This document shows positions 13,970-20,909 of a stretch of DNA of 20,931 nucleotides, piece by piece (within the stretch, counting starts at the first letter, position 1; every line of letters starts with the position of its first letter). This DNA comes from a virus, in the IMG/VR virus record IMGVR_UViG_3300019124_000026, positions 1 through 20,931 of that record, one strand, 5' to 3'. The position numbers and the translations under genes are program-made. The notes below the pieces were generated by a model, which did no database searches, was not told the origin of the DNA, and saw nothing but the letters and a program-made list of their open reading frames with translations.

Positions 13970-14293
13970 CTAGAAGCCGGAGATAACCTCCCGCAACGTC
14001 CAGAGGCAGGAGATCTCGCCTTCCGGCCGAAGGCAAGCAAGCCCGTCCCATGTGCTGTCCGCTCTGAAGACCGTCGTCCCCGGTTTGAATATCGCACATT
14101 CGCCTGCGAGCATGGTTGCCATCAGGATCTTGTCTCGCGCCGCTTTGTCACCGGACATTATGATCTCGTGCACCTTCTCGAAGGTGGCTTTCGACCTACA
14201 CCCCGGGAAGGTCGCCTTGACCTGATCAGCGAAGGCCGCACCAGGTACGCTTAGGCCGGTCGCCACAAGCGCTATGAGTAATATGGCTCTCAT
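13970..14293 (-). CDS. Small secreted Cys-rich protein of unknown function
   Basis: 107 aa from ATG 14293, which has GAGG 5 nt upstream (a GTG at 14299 is less well placed). A clear Sec signal peptide, MRAILLIALVATGLSVPGAA then FA, ends near residue 22. The mature part has four cysteines (FPGCRSK, AGECAIFKPG, GLACLRP, ISCLWT), so two disulfides are likely in the periplasm. The pattern 'pGC.sk.tfekvheiimsgDk' followed by 'GeC..f..Gt.Vf' occurs in small proteins of Proteobacteria that I cannot name. It is the second gene of a pair with 14304-14594, which ends 10 nt upstream, and is followed by a terminator. Confidence 0.7.
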   Translation of the reverse strand: MRAILLIALVATGLSVPGAAFADQVKATFPGCRSKATFEKVHEIIMSGDKAARDKILMATMLAGECAIFKPGTTVFRADSTWDGLACLRPEGEISCLWTLREVISGF

Positions 14294-14303
14294 GGGCACC
14301 TCG

Positions 14304-14594
14304 TCAGCTCGTAGCTACCTGATTTTTGACTTCTTCAGTGATCCGCTCAGCCAAAATGGAGATTTCGGAGGTCAGCCTGACGGCCCGCATTGGCAGGTCA
14401 TCATCCCTGCCCGATTGGAACGCGTGGGCAACGAAACCTTGCCCGAACTCTTCGATCTCTACTTGCATGGCTTCAGCCGCTGCTACGGGTTCCGATTCCC
14501 GCATGAGGAGCTTCTTCGCGAGAAAGACGACCATCCACTCAAGTGCATTCCGGCCGTCCTCAAGATTATCGATCCGGCTCTCCAGCGTACCCAT
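14304..14594 (-). CDS. Helical cytoplasmic protein of unknown function, 96 aa
   Basis: ATG 14594 has GGGGG 5 nt upstream; a longer in-frame extension to 14669 has no ribosome site. The protein is largely helical with heptad-like spacing at both ends: MGTLESRIDNLEDGRNALEW, VVFLAKKLLMRESEPVAAAE, and LTSEISILAERITEEVKNQV. It probably forms a coiled coil. There is no signal peptide. It is transcribed with the secreted protein gene that follows after 10 nt. Family not recognised. Confidence 0.65.
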   Translation of the reverse strand: MGTLESRIDNLEDGRNALEWMVVFLAKKLLMRESEPVAAAEAMQVEIEEFGQGFVAHAFQSGRDDDLPMRAVRLTSEISILAERITEEVKNQVATS

Positions 14595-14675
14595 CTGTGC
14601 CCCCTTTCGAAAGTCAGCGAGTGCATGGTGCCGGAACCTGCTGGCCCGCTCAATTCCGTCAGCAGACAAGACTCC

Positions 14676-14697
14676 TACCCTTTAGGGGTATTTTGCC
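14676..14697. promoter_or_regulatory. Inverted repeat upstream of the 14594 gene
   Basis: TACCC (14676-14680) and GGGTA (14686-14690) form a dyad about 85 nt upstream of the minus-strand start at 14594. The adjoining GGGTATTTTGCC recurs almost exactly as GGGTTATTTGCC at 14863-14874. It is a possible regulator site; no known regulator is assigned. Confidence 0.3.
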
Positions 14698-14909
14698 ACT
14701 CTCGGAATCGCAGGCCCTCCGCCGTCTCTATGCATTCAGGTACCATCCGAGGAGCAGCGGTTGGCTAGGCGGTCCCGATCACGTCCTTGGAAGGACTACC
14801 GGCCACTGTCCTCCTATCCCTGACGAGTGCACGGCCAACGCTGAGATTTACGTGGCAACTAAGGGTTATTTGCCCTACCACTTTAGTAGCAATCTTCAGT
14901 GTCGGATGG

Positions 14910-14927
14910 CCGACGGATCTCCGTCGG
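14910..14927. repeat. Inverted repeat, 8 + 2 + 8 bp
   Basis: CCGACGGA and TCCGTCGG flank two central bases. The dyad is perfect. There is no T-tract on either side, so it is not a terminator. It lies in the gene-poor region and could be an operator or a chance repeat. Confidence 0.4.
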
Positions 14928-15503
14928 AAATTCGAGTTTCGTCGCACGAATATCCGATTCCGGACCGGGGCCCGTGAACCATTTTTCGACGAGATCCCGT
15001 GCGCATTCGCGCAAATTGCACGGCTGCTAATCCTTCACGCCGCTGGTTGAATCCTCGGCGCCGCATGCCGGGAAGACGATCCAATTCTTAATCCGAACCT
15101 CCGACCGGCCGACATGCTCTATATTTCCTTCCGTTTGCATGGATGACCGAAAGGATTGCCCGCTCAGATCGATAGCGGCAATACGGTTTTATTCTTGATC
15201 GCTTACGCCAGAGTAATGAATTCAACACTGCTCTAAAAGGATTGTTGACCGCAATTCGGACACGCTTAAGGTTTCGAAGCCAGTCATTGCTGACTTACGA
15301 ATGCAAACGAGAAAAACCATCTGAATCCTTAATTATCTGGTTCAACCAATATGTCGGAAATTGTCGTTCGAACTTCCGATTTTGTCGGACGAAGCTCCGG
15401 CGGATGCTATCCGTCGACTGCCAAAGGACTATTGGTCCTATCTTGACCAGCCCAAGGCAGCACAACATAGTTTGCAGCGAACGAGCCGCCTGAGGACTGA
15501 ACG

Positions 15504-15611
15504 ATGCCGATGCGACTGACGCCCCTTCTGATGATCGCGAGCAGCCTGCCTGCCGTGGAAGAGCGACTATCGTGTCTGCAGATCCGGACCATCGCTATGA
15601 TGGAGACATAG
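15504..15611 (+). CDS. Possible 35-aa peptide
   Basis: ATG 15504 has GAGGA 7 nt upstream. The product, MPMRLTPLLMIASSLPAVEE then RLSCLQIRTIAMMET, starts like a signal peptide. It is very short, and there is no outside support. It could be the remnant of a longer secreted protein. Confidence 0.25.
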   Translation: MPMRLTPLLMIASSLPAVEERLSCLQIRTIAMMET

Positions 15612-15716
15612 CCAGGGCTCGGACAGCAGGGCTACACGCCCTCAGATAACCCGCCCCGCGCCACCAGCATCACTGATCGGGGCCTACATCCACCAACCAC
15701 TTTCTTGGAAGTTGCC

Positions 15717-16118
15717 ATGACCCATGCGCAGCCTGCGAACTCTTGTGCCTTGTCGGATGAAGCCGACACCCACCTAATCGCTCTCGGCATCATGCTTGAG
15801 AGGGCGTGGGCTGAGGAGCGTGCTTCCGGCGGCTCTGAAGACGCGATCGATACGGCATCAGCCATTGCCGACCTGATTCTGCGCATCCAGGCAAAAACGC
15901 TAAGCGGAGTGATCGTAAAAGCTCGGGCTGTGGCGTGGTGTTACGGCGATGAGGAAGTCGCCTTCACGGGCGTGGCCAGAACGACGGACATGCAATTGGC
16001 AGAAAGCATCGTGCTGGATCTGCTTTGCATGGTTCGTGCCGGACCTATTGCTCGGCCGCCCCTTAAGACGATGCCCCGACCCCTTGCCAAGCGGCAGCGA
16101 GGCCCGGGCTGTGCTTAA
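15717..16118 (+). CDS. Rhizobiales-type protein of unknown function, 133 aa
   Basis: ATG 15717 has GGAAG 5 nt upstream and is preferred over a TTG 12 bases earlier. The protein is helical, with ALGIMLERAWAEERASGGS and later LILRIQAKTLSGVIVKARAV, AWCYGDEE and LAESIVLDLLCMVRA. The block 'T.dGl.vKArA..WC.gde' followed by 'd..LaeSIv.Dll' is one I recognise from many hypothetical proteins of Rhizobiales chromosomes and prophages. No catalytic or binding motif is visible. The C-terminus is basic (PLAKRQRGPGCA). It appears to be transcribed alone. Confidence 0.65.
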   Translation: MTHAQPANSCALSDEADTHLIALGIMLERAWAEERASGGSEDAIDTASAIADLILRIQAKTLSGVIVKARAVAWCYGDEEVAFTGVARTTDMQLAESIVLDLLCMVRAGPIARPPLKTMPRPLAKRQRGPGCA

Positions 16119-16204
16119 CTTGACATGACACCCACCAGCGAGCGGCATACCCAAAGCAGTTTTGATACCTTCGTAGAGAGGCCAGGAACCTACGAACGTG
16201 GCAG

Positions 16205-16234
16205 TTGCGAATATTCGCAGCCGCTGCGTATATT
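16205..16234 (+). promoter_or_regulatory. Promoter with overlapping palindrome, upstream of lipoprotein gene
   Basis: TTGCGA (16205-16210) and TATATT (16229-16234) are separated by 18 bases, a fair sigma-70-type promoter. The perfect 14-bp palindrome TGCGAATATTCGCA (16206-16219) covers the -35 box and part of the spacer, so a dimeric repressor bound there would block the promoter. The lipoprotein start lies at 16266. Confidence 0.5.
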
Positions 16235-16265
16235 CTAACCCAGTCTGTGCACGGGGGACGCACTA

Positions 16266-16628
16266 ATGAAGCTGGAACTGGCTGCATCAAGGTTTGCGGT
16301 GCTCTGCGTTCTAGGAACTGCCGTAAGTGGCTGTTCAGAATACATGGACCGCAAGAATACTATTGCTTTCAGCGCTGGGGATGCGGTCCAGACCAACGTC
16401 GTAACTCACGTGATCGACCCGTGGCCTCCTTATGTTCAGAACACGGATATCGCCTTCAATGGGCAGCGGGCCCAGAGCGCGGTCGAAGCCTATCGGTGCA
16501 AGAAGCCGCAGGGTGAAGGTGGGAACGCAAATGCAAGCGCGTCACGAGGCGGCGCCGCATTTGCCATGACCATCAATAACAATTATGGGCCGACTGAGGG
16601 CGCTTCAAAGGGCGGGGACGGCTGCTAA
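16266..16628 (+). CDS. Small lipoprotein
   Basis: 120 aa. The signal peptide MKLELAASRFAVLCVLGTAV ends in the lipobox VSGC, with Cys23 as the lipidated residue. The mature part has DRKNTIAFSAGDAVQTNVVT and HVIDPWPPYVQNTDIAFNGQ, followed by RAQSAVEAYR. The series 'dRrdTi...aGdAv..N...q.iDPWP......I...G.r...a.erYr' is one I know from small lipoproteins of Rhizobiales genomes, some near pilus genes. The C-terminus here, rich in Gly, Asn and Ala, is longer than usual. GGGGGA lies 7 nt before ATG 16266. A lipoprotein in prophage cargo could alter the cell surface, but this role is inferred. Confidence 0.75.
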   Translation: MKLELAASRFAVLCVLGTAVSGCSEYMDRKNTIAFSAGDAVQTNVVTHVIDPWPPYVQNTDIAFNGQRAQSAVEAYRCKKPQGEGGNANASASRGGAAFAMTINNNYGPTEGASKGGDGC

Positions 16629-16641
16629 GTGCCTGGTTGCA

Positions 16642-17553
16642 CTACGGGGCCCACTCCGCGCACCGCCACTCATCGTCCCGATCGCTGAAATCGCAAGCTT
16701 TCCTGGCGGTGACAGCACCGGACTTGTCTCGGGCGGTCTCAAGTAAACTTGGGTCTCCATTCCGATTGAAATAGAAGACTGTGCTCCGGCAGATACCCGT
16801 AGTGGAGCACGAGTGAGTGACCTTTCCTGCGCCGCCATTCTGCTGGGCTGACAACGACGTCGCGAGACCGATCGCCTCGTCCCAGGATGGCAAGCTCAGT
16901 GGCTTCCTATCGATGTCCTCCAAGGTGGGCGCTCGAAGCAGAAGGGGGGCGTCGGAGGGCCTCCCCGTCATTCTGACGCCCATTGATCTGAGATCGTCCG
17001 AGGAGAGCCACGCGACCCGCTCGTTAGGAGTTCGACGCATCCGAACGATGATCGGGGCGGGAACCCCGAGCTTCCTCATTTCGTCTGCCATATCGGCTGT
17101 GGCGGCACGGGCCCACCATGTCTCCCGACCATTATCAGTTCCCTTATGGACACCGATCCACGCGCCGTAACTGGCAACCTTCTCCCTGCCAGCTGCAAAC
17201 ACGATGAAGCAGGCCGAAACGCATCTGCCGCCATCTGAAACAAGTGTGGTCAACCCAAAAGTTTTGACCACCTCGACGATCTTGAGGCTTTCTCCAAAAG
17301 TTCCGCCGAGGGAGTTGAGCCTCAGCACAGGAGGCTTGCGGCCCTCCGAGGCCGCAGCGTCAACAAGCGCCAGTAGCCTGTGTGCGTCGCCCGGGGCGAT
17401 GTTCCCCTCAAGAACAACTTCAGCGTCGCTTCTCGAATGTTCGACGGATACTGATGCCGAGCTCGCGGCGTCCCACGGCAGAGTCAGGGCGCAAACTGCC
17501 AGCCAAAGTACTCGCCAAAAGGACGAATTCCCCAATCTGACCAACAGCACCAC
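16642..17553 (-). CDS. Secreted ClpP-fold (COG3904-like) protein
   Basis: 303 aa if read from GTG 17553. The frame is open to 17715, but the extra 54 residues are not protein-like and run into the promoter of the divergent gene. Residues 1-33 make a signal peptide (FWRVLWLAVCALTLPWDAA). A ClpP-like domain follows: VVLEGNIAPGDA, LRLNSLGGTFGESLKIVEVV, GRCVSACFIVFAAG with candidate nucleophile Ser113, and IGVHKGTD with His136. Residues 240-303 have Cys pairs (HSCSTTGICRSTVF, KACDFSDRDDEWRC). Proteins of this group are predicted periplasmic; activity is unproven. The gene is divergent from 17716 and ends 13 bases from the lipoprotein gene, which runs towards it. Confidence 0.72.
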   Translation of the reverse strand: MVLLVRLGNSSFWRVLWLAVCALTLPWDAASSASVSVEHSRSDAEVVLEGNIAPGDAHRLLALVDAAASEGRKPPVLRLNSLGGTFGESLKIVEVVKTFGLTTLVSDGGRCVSACFIVFAAGREKVASYGAWIGVHKGTDNGRETWWARAATADMADEMRKLGVPAPIIVRMRRTPNERVAWLSSDDLRSMGVRMTGRPSDAPLLLRAPTLEDIDRKPLSLPSWDEAIGLATSLSAQQNGGAGKVTHSCSTTGICRSTVFYFNRNGDPSLLETARDKSGAVTARKACDFSDRDDEWRCAEWAP

Positions 17554-17715
17554 CCATTGCGTTGTTGCCTTAGCTCCAATTATCAGGGAACGCCCCCCTC
17601 TGGTAGATCCCTGCCATCCAACCGGCGACGTCATCGTCTCAGTTGGCCATCTTCGGGAACCACGGCCCATCACTCGAACGTTACAGCTGCGAGGATACTT
17701 CATGGAGGGTGCCAT

Positions 17716-18015
17716 ATGAGAGGTCGTACACTCCTTATCGCGCTCGTGACGTTGGGTTCCGTGCTACCTGGCGTAGCCATGGCTCAAGCTGAGCAGATAA
17801 TCCAACTGCCCAATGGAACAGTCATACAGAATACCTCGAGGCTTCCGGCGGGTAGGCCAGACCTCGACGTTGCGGTGACCGGATCTATCGGTGGAGCCCG
17901 TGTCCTTCGGGCGGTTCCTTCATACGACGCCGGGGTTGCCGTCGACCGTCGCGGGTGTGACGTCCAGAGTTACGTCGTTGGCCCGGGCGAACGGGTTCGG
18001 GTTCATAGGTGCTGA
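17716..18015 (+). CDS. Small secreted protein of unknown function, 99 aa
   Basis: ATG 17716 has GGAGG about 8 nt upstream. The signal peptide MRGRTLLIALVTLGSVLPGV ends at AMA. The mature part begins AQAEQIIQLPNGTVIQNTSR and LPAGRPDLDVAVTGS and has two Cys (RGCDVQ and the final residue), which could form one disulfide. The 'LPNGTVI.NTSRLPaGRPDLDVaVTGS' pattern looks like a Rhizobiales secreted family without a known function. It is divergent from the ClpP-fold gene, and its end overlaps by 13 bases the end of the interrupted gene on the other strand. Confidence 0.68.
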   Translation: MRGRTLLIALVTLGSVLPGVAMAQAEQIIQLPNGTVIQNTSRLPAGRPDLDVAVTGSIGGARVLRAVPSYDAGVAVDRRGCDVQSYVVGPGERVRVHRC

Positions 18016-18272
18016 TCGCTGGTCATCTCACCCTCGCCTTGGGCCGACTGAGCCGGGATCGGACGCCCCGGCTCCCCTGCCCTCATCAGCTTCCGCTGGT
18101 ATTTCTCCAGAGCCCCCGGCAGGGCCTTGTCCAGGATGAGGGCCGCATTGGTCGAGAGAGCCCCATGAATGCGCCTCGCAATCTCGGCGGCTTTATGCCG
18201 TCAGGGTCTGTCTTGTTGAGGCCTGAGAAGAGTCACATGGCCTCGAGAGTCAATGGCAGTGTCTTGGGACAT
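18003..18272 (-). pseudogene. Small gene interrupted by an in-frame TGA
   Basis: One frame runs from ATG 18272 (MSQDTAIDSRGHVTLLRPQQ, DRP) to TGA at 18203-18201. It then continues for 65 codons in the same frame (RHKAAEIARRIHGALSTNAA, LILDKALPGALEKYQRKLMR) to TGA 18005-18003. The second part is clearly protein-like but has no ATG, GTG or TTG start before its core. A single CGA-to-TGA change would explain it; the TGA is followed by C, the context most prone to readthrough. ATG 18272 lies 9 nt after the stop of the membrane-protein gene, with no good ribosome site. Function unknown. Confidence 0.45.
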
Positions 18273-18281
18273 GAGAGGGGT

Positions 18282-18503
18282 TTAGGGTTGATCCTGTTCT
18301 CTGGCGGAACAGCGGCTTCCGGGCCCATACCGTCGCCAGTAGTCATACACCCCGTAGCCGAAGCCGGTTACGATGACCCCAACTAAGACAGCAAGGCTAC
18401 CGACTATGTCGGCATCTCGTGGATTGGACAGAGTATAGCAAGCCACAAGCCCGGGGCCGAACACAATTGCCAGGATAAGGGCCACACGCCCAAAATGCCT
18501 CAT
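18282..18503 (-). CDS. Small membrane protein, 73 aa
   Basis: Two hydrophobic segments are visible: GRVALILAIVFGPGLVACY (residues 5-23) and DIVGSLAVLVGVIVTGFGYG (residues 32-51). They are joined by a short polar loop, and the tail is basic (YWRRYGPGSRCSAREQDQP). ATG 18503 has AAGAGAG about 8 nt upstream. It is followed after 9 nt by the interrupted gene. It runs divergently from the KAP NTPase gene, 146 bases away. Small two-helix membrane proteins next to NTPases can be partners, but nothing here proves it. Family not recognised. Confidence 0.6.
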   Translation of the reverse strand: MRHFGRVALILAIVFGPGLVACYTLSNPRDADIVGSLAVLVGVIVTGFGYGVYDYWRRYGPGSRCSAREQDQP

Positions 18504-18609
18504 GCACGCGCTCTCTTTATTGGGGCAACAAGATCATGATTCTCGCCCTTCGTCAGCCCTTGCGTGCTTACGCTCAAAACTTCAAGGCACTTGATCAGCC
18601 ATCGTGAAT

Positions 18610-18643
18610 CCCCGATGGTCATGCCCATCAGGCAACATCGGGG
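18610..18643 (+). promoter_or_regulatory. Leader hairpin covering the ribosome site of the KAP NTPase gene
   Basis: CCCCGATG (18610-18617) pairs exactly with CATCGGGG (18636-18643). Inside, TGCC (18622-18625) pairs with GGCA (18631-18634). The GGGG at 18640-18643 is the only purine-rich ribosome site before ATG 18650, so the folded form would hide it. It could delay or condition synthesis of the NTPase. Confidence 0.55.
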
Positions 18644-18649
18644 CAAGCA

Positions 18650-20017
18650 ATGAAGATATTTCCTCCCGCTATCGACATTGAAGACGACGAAGGTTTCTCG
18701 CAAAAGGATATTTTCGGCAGAGCCTCTTTGGGAGAGGGACTGACGCATTTTGTAGGAACGGTCTCGGACCCGCTGGTGATTGCTCTCGACGCACAGTGGG
18801 GGAGTGGCAAAACGACCTTCCTGAAGATGTGGGCGGGCGAGCTCCGAAAGACGGGCTTCCCTGTCGTTTATTTCGACGCGTTTGAACATGACTATTTCGA
18901 CGACGCTTTCCTAGCGATTGCCGGCGAGGTCATAGCACTGGCCGAAGCAAAACGGAAAGATGACACACCAGAGGGGCAGAAGTTCTTCAGCAAGGCGAAG
19001 GGCGTTGCTAAGGTTTTAGCTGGTTCTGGTCTGCGACTGGCTGTTAGGGGCGCGACACTCGGAGCGGTGGACACGGTCGACCTCGGCGACACTGTCGACA
19101 AGTTGATTGAAGCGACGGGCTCTGAAGCTGAGAAGCTTCTAGATAAGCACGTTGGTGATTTGTTGACACGACAGAAGGAGCAAAAGGCTGCGATTACGCA
19201 GTTTAGGGAGGCGCTGTCCGATCTTCCATCGCTTCTTGCTTCGTCGGGCAGCGCGTCCGAAGACGATGTCGAGGCGAAGCCACTGATCTTCATCATAGAT
19301 GAACTCGACCGGTGCCGCCCCGTGTTCGCACTCCAGGTTTTGGAACGTATCAAGCACTTTTTCTCCGTCGAGAACGTACACTTCGTGCTTGGCGTCCACC
19401 TAGGGCAACTCCGCAACTCAGTTGTCAGCGCGTATGGCAGAAACATTGATGCGAGGCTGTATCTTGAGAAATTCATACATTTAACTGTTCCGCTGGTGGA
19501 CGCTCCTCAAGACCAGCGGAACCTAACTGCTGGTCGTTACGCCGAGCATCTCGCAAGAACTCTTGACCTTCGCTCGAGGACCGCTAGCGAGGTAGTTTCG
19601 GAGATCGTTTCAGTAGCAAACCGTCAAAACCTGAGCCTCAGAACTGTTGAGAGGATCATGACGACTGTTGCTCTAAGCCTCGCATTCGCAGGTAATCTCA
19701 TACAACCCCCCATACTCATCGCCGGTCTCTGCATTCTTAAGGTCACACACCCAGATCTCTTCGTGAAAGCGAAGCTGGGGACAATCAAGCTGGACGAGGT
19801 TCGTGAAGCATTGACCTTAGATTGGCCAGCGGATGAATCCGACCAATGGCACCAATACATCGTGCTCGGCTTTTGGAAGTACTGCCTAGGGGAAGAAATG
19901 CCCGAGGAAGAGCTAAGACAATTCCGATCAGCAATTGGGGGGTCTTTTCTGTCCAGGGACCGTATTGTGCCAATCATTGCAAACGGGATAATTGACAGAT
20001 TGATGCCGCGCACATAG
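18650..20017 (+). CDS. KAP-family P-loop NTPase (PifA-like group), candidate phage-exclusion protein
   Basis: 455 aa, intact. Walker A is DAQWGSGKTTFLKMW with Lys54 and Thr55; Walker B is LIFIIDELDRCRP, with Asp217, Glu218 and Asp220. The KAP-typical stretch after Walker A, VVYFDAFEHDYFDDAFLAIA, is present, and VLERIKHFFSVENVHFVLGV and SLRTVERIM follow Walker B as in the family (PF07693). The insert at about residues 118-145 is weakly hydrophobic; no sure membrane helix is seen. Bacterial KAP NTPases include PifA of plasmid F, which excludes phage T7. Sited alone in prophage cargo, this gene probably blocks other phages; this is inference. It ends 3 bases from the stop of the gene that runs towards it. 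Confidence 0.88.
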   Translation: MKIFPPAIDIEDDEGFSQKDIFGRASLGEGLTHFVGTVSDPLVIALDAQWGSGKTTFLKMWAGELRKTGFPVVYFDAFEHDYFDDAFLAIAGEVIALAEAKRKDDTPEGQKFFSKAKGVAKVLAGSGLRLAVRGATLGAVDTVDLGDTVDKLIEATGSEAEKLLDKHVGDLLTRQKEQKAAITQFREALSDLPSLLASSGSASEDDVEAKPLIFIIDELDRCRPVFALQVLERIKHFFSVENVHFVLGVHLGQLRNSVVSAYGRNIDARLYLEKFIHLTVPLVDAPQDQRNLTAGRYAEHLARTLDLRSRTASEVVSEIVSVANRQNLSLRTVERIMTTVALSLAFAGNLIQPPILIAGLCILKVTHPDLFVKAKLGTIKLDEVREALTLDWPADESDQWHQYIVLGFWKYCLGEEMPEEELRQFRSAIGGSFLSRDRIVPIIANGIIDRLMPRT

Positions 20018-20020
20018 GCG

Positions 20021-20815
20021 TCAGCGCACCGGCACCCTCGCCTCGTGCAGCTGCTCAGCGAGGTATGAGAGTCCGGCCGGAAGATACCGGTCCAGGGTCG
20101 TCCGGCTCAGGACCTTCTCAGGCAAAGCCTGCCAGGGCAGCACGACAGGCTTCGTCGGGATCGTGAGGCCCTTGTGCCCCTGCCGGATCCGGGCATGCAT
20201 CTGGGCCGTCAGATCAGCCCAAGCCTGAGCCTTAGCGGCTTCACGCATGGCGTTAAGTCCGAGCTCGTCCGCTTGAGCCTGGCGCCAACGTCCGGCCTCG
20301 ATGATGACCCGCTTGCGCTCGCGAGAGATCGGCTCCCAGGTCGGGCGCATCTTCTCCCACTCCTCGACCATCATGCGCTCCGCAATCGCCTTCGCTTTGA
20401 CGGTCCGCTCCCTCAGGAGCGCCGCGATCGAGAATCCGCCGGCCTTGCACATGGACCAGAGCAGGACGGCATCGCAGGCCATCGGCTCATGAGCCGCGTA
20501 TTTGAGCGGCCATGCCAGCGCCTCGTCGGACATGCTGATCTCCTCGGCCGTCGGGCGCCTGAAGCCCGCGGCATAGGCATCCCGGGCTGACTTGATCGCA
20601 TCCTCGTCCAACAGGTCCGAGAATTCCTTCAGGGCAGCGGGCCAGGCGTTGGCATAAGCCCTAGGCCCTACCCTGCTCGACATGGCAAGCAACACGTCAA
20701 AGGCCTGTATGAGCCGGTGGGCGACATGCTCGGGCGTCCAGTAGGACGGCACCTCGTAGGGCGGCACATACCCATCGGGCGAAGGGCTCAGCTCAGAATC
20801 GGAACGATCAGGCAT
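20021..20815 (-). CDS. Phage protein, DUF6362-like, 264 aa
   Basis: ATG 20815 has GAGG 6 nt upstream; an alternative start 33 bases earlier would run into the operator repeats. After a polar start (MPDRSDSELSPSPDGYVPPY) comes VPSYWTPEHVAHRLIQAFDV, then LWSMCKAGGFSIAALLRERT and VKAKAIAERMMVEEWEKMRP. The order 'WTPe.Va.rl.eA......p....YanaWPa' and a late helix-turn-helix-like 'rs..a.lL.er.t....ai' is, from memory, that of DUF6362 in rhizobial phages, possibly a sigma- or terminase-like DNA-binding protein. The C-terminal 80 residues add a basic, Trp/Pro-containing region. It is transcribed from the repeat-bearing region 20829-20877. Confidence 0.58.
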   Translation of the reverse strand: MPDRSDSELSPSPDGYVPPYEVPSYWTPEHVAHRLIQAFDVLLAMSSRVGPRAYANAWPAALKEFSDLLDEDAIKSARDAYAAGFRRPTAEEISMSDEALAWPLKYAAHEPMACDAVLLWSMCKAGGFSIAALLRERTVKAKAIAERMMVEEWEKMRPTWEPISRERKRVIIEAGRWRQAQADELGLNAMREAAKAQAWADLTAQMHARIRQGHKGLTIPTKPVVLPWQALPEKVLSRTTLDRYLPAGLSYLAEQLHEARVPVR

Positions 20816-20828
20816 GGGCCACCTCAAT

Positions 20829-20877
20829 TTCGTCCAACTTTTTTGCACTTATCGTGTTGTGTGGTTCGTCCAACTTT
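20829..20877. promoter_or_regulatory. Two 13-bp direct repeats between divergent genes (operator-like)
   Basis: TTCGTCCAACTTT occurs at 20829-20841 and at 20865-20877, 36 bases apart. The second copy lies in the spacer of a plausible plus-strand promoter, TTGTGT (20857-20862) - 17 nt - TATACC (20880-20885), which would serve the gene starting at 20910. The first copy lies just before the ribosome site of the minus-strand gene at 20815. A repressor bound to both could control both directions. Confidence 0.55.
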
Positions 20878-20909
20878 GTTATACCAAGTTCAACAAGGGC
20901 GGGACGAAT

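Larger units (their letters stand above)
14595..15503. other. Long gene-poor region
   Basis: About 900 bases in which no open frame has a ribosome site and a protein-like translation. Several frames of 60-140 codons exist on both strands but look like chance. The part from about 15120 to 15400 appears richer in A+T than the rest of the window. It contains an inverted repeat, TACCC-N5-GGGTA (14676-14690), two copies of a GGGT-A/T-ATTTGCC-like motif (14686-14697 and 14863-14874) and an 18-bp palindrome (14910-14927). These may be regulatory sites or remains of decayed genes. Confidence 0.5.

Noticed and set aside
15407-15592. 61-codon minus-strand frame with a partly protein-like end
   Set aside because: No ribosome site or family likeness, and it lies in the gene-poor region where chance frames are common.
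18500-18889. 129-codon minus-strand frame overlapping the start of the KAP gene
   Set aside because: Antisense to the conserved Walker A region of the NTPase, so a shadow.
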